From Acidimicrobiia bacterium (GTDB lineage Bacteria; Actinomycetota; Acidimicrobiia; Acidimicrobiales; Ilumatobacteraceae): a DNA stretch of 5,348 bases. Of the stretch, positions 5,092 through 5,348 are shown in pieces. Under the pieces are notes generated by a model. That model made no database searches and had not been told where the DNA came from. It was given only the letters and a program-made list of their open reading frames with translations. The first letter of the stretch is position 1, and each line of letters starts with the position of its first letter. The DNA is taken from contig RFOJ01000073.1 in NCBI GenBank assembly GCA_009926705.1, positions 1 to 5,348 of the forward strand, written 5' to 3'. The position numbers and the translations under genes were made by a program.

Positions 5092-5348
5092 ATGCGTTCC
5101 CCCAACTTGCGACGCTTGTTTGGTGTCGTTCTCGTCGCCCTGACGACGTTCGTTGCCGTCCCGCTCGACGCCCCTGCTCGCGCTGCCGAAGGCCAGTTGC
5201 CGGCCGGATACCTCATCTACGGTCGCGGGTTCGGTCACGGGCGTGGCCTCAGCCAGTTCGGTGCGTACGGCTGGGCCACGGTGCACGGGTGGTCGTGGCA
5301 GCAGATCCTCGACTTCTATTACGGCGGTGCAACCGGGAACGTCGTCGC
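5092..5348 (+). CDS. Secreted SpoIID/LytB-domain protein (N-terminal part)
   Basis: Eighty-five codons are visible before the window ends. Residues 1-31 look like a Sec signal peptide: basic start (RSPNLRR), hydrophobic core (LFGVVLVALTTFVAV) and an ARA-A cleavage site near 31/32. The mature start carries YGRGFGHGRGLSQFGAYGWA (43-62) followed by GWSWQQILDFYYGGA (66-80). This is the family signature GxGHGxGxSQxGA...ILxxYY of SpoIID/LytB-domain proteins, whose best-known member, SpoIID, is a peptidoglycan lytic transglycosylase. In non-sporulating actinobacteria such proteins are presumed to act on the cell wall. In SpoIID itself the signature lies near the C-terminus; here it starts about 12 residues after the cleavage site, so the domain order may be different. 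The gene has its own Shine-Dalgarno and a likely promoter, and appears independent of the upstream exporter. Confidence 0.85.
   Translation, partial: MRSPNLRRLFGVVLVALTTFVAVPLDAPARAAEGQLPAGYLIYGRGFGHGRGLSQFGAYGWATVHGWSWQQILDFYYGGATGNVV

Noticed and set aside
1..5348. CRISPR arrays, tRNA or rRNA genes, insertion sequences, defence or phage genes
   Set aside because: No direct-repeat arrays, cloverleaf-like segments, transposase motifs or terminal inverted repeats were seen, and nearly all of the sequence is accounted for by housekeeping-type genes.

Overview
The window is ordinary, gene-dense bacterial chromosome of high GC content. It most likely comes from an actinobacterium. The DapD is of the long actinobacterial/mycobacterial type, the methylmalonyl-CoA mutase is a separate large subunit, and two genes appear to start as nearly leaderless transcripts behind a TANNNT-type -10 element, which is common in Actinomycetota. 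The class (for example Acidimicrobiia) is a guess from general appearance and cannot be settled from 5 kb. I see no rRNA, tRNA, CRISPR array, insertion sequence, phage gene or attachment site.

Layout. Positions 1-136 hold the 3' end of lysS (lysyl-tRNA synthetase), translationally coupled by an ATGA overlap to dapD (133-1074), an enzyme of lysine/diaminopimelate synthesis. A nitroreductase-like flavoprotein follows (1158-1661). Its conserved N-terminus is encoded upstream in another frame, so a one-base frameshift separates it from the rest. On the minus strand, a gene for the catalytic large subunit of methylmalonyl-CoA mutase (3232-1658) converges on the nitroreductase so tightly that both stop codons lie in one CTAG tetramer. 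A short divergent region (3233-3288) separates the mutase from a plus-strand class II aldolase/adducin-family gene (3289-4110). That gene overlaps or abuts a 10-TM EamA/RhtA-like exporter gene (to 4988). After a 103-bp gap with a possible hairpin, a secreted SpoIID/LytB-domain protein begins at 5092 and runs off the window.

How the genes relate. lysS and dapD link lysine charging to lysine and peptidoglycan-precursor synthesis. The mutase serves propionate, odd-chain and branched-chain carbon metabolism and needs a B12-binding partner encoded elsewhere. The aldolase-like protein and the exporter probably form a two-gene operon of unknown substrate. The most notable non-coding observation is the 8-mer CGTAGnCT. 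By eye it occurs exactly three times in the window, each time just upstream of the first gene of a transcription unit (mutase, aldolase, SpoIID/LytB), and it is probably the -10 core. No new multi-gene system is evident. The frameshifted nitroreductase and the compact divergent promoter pair deserve the most attention.
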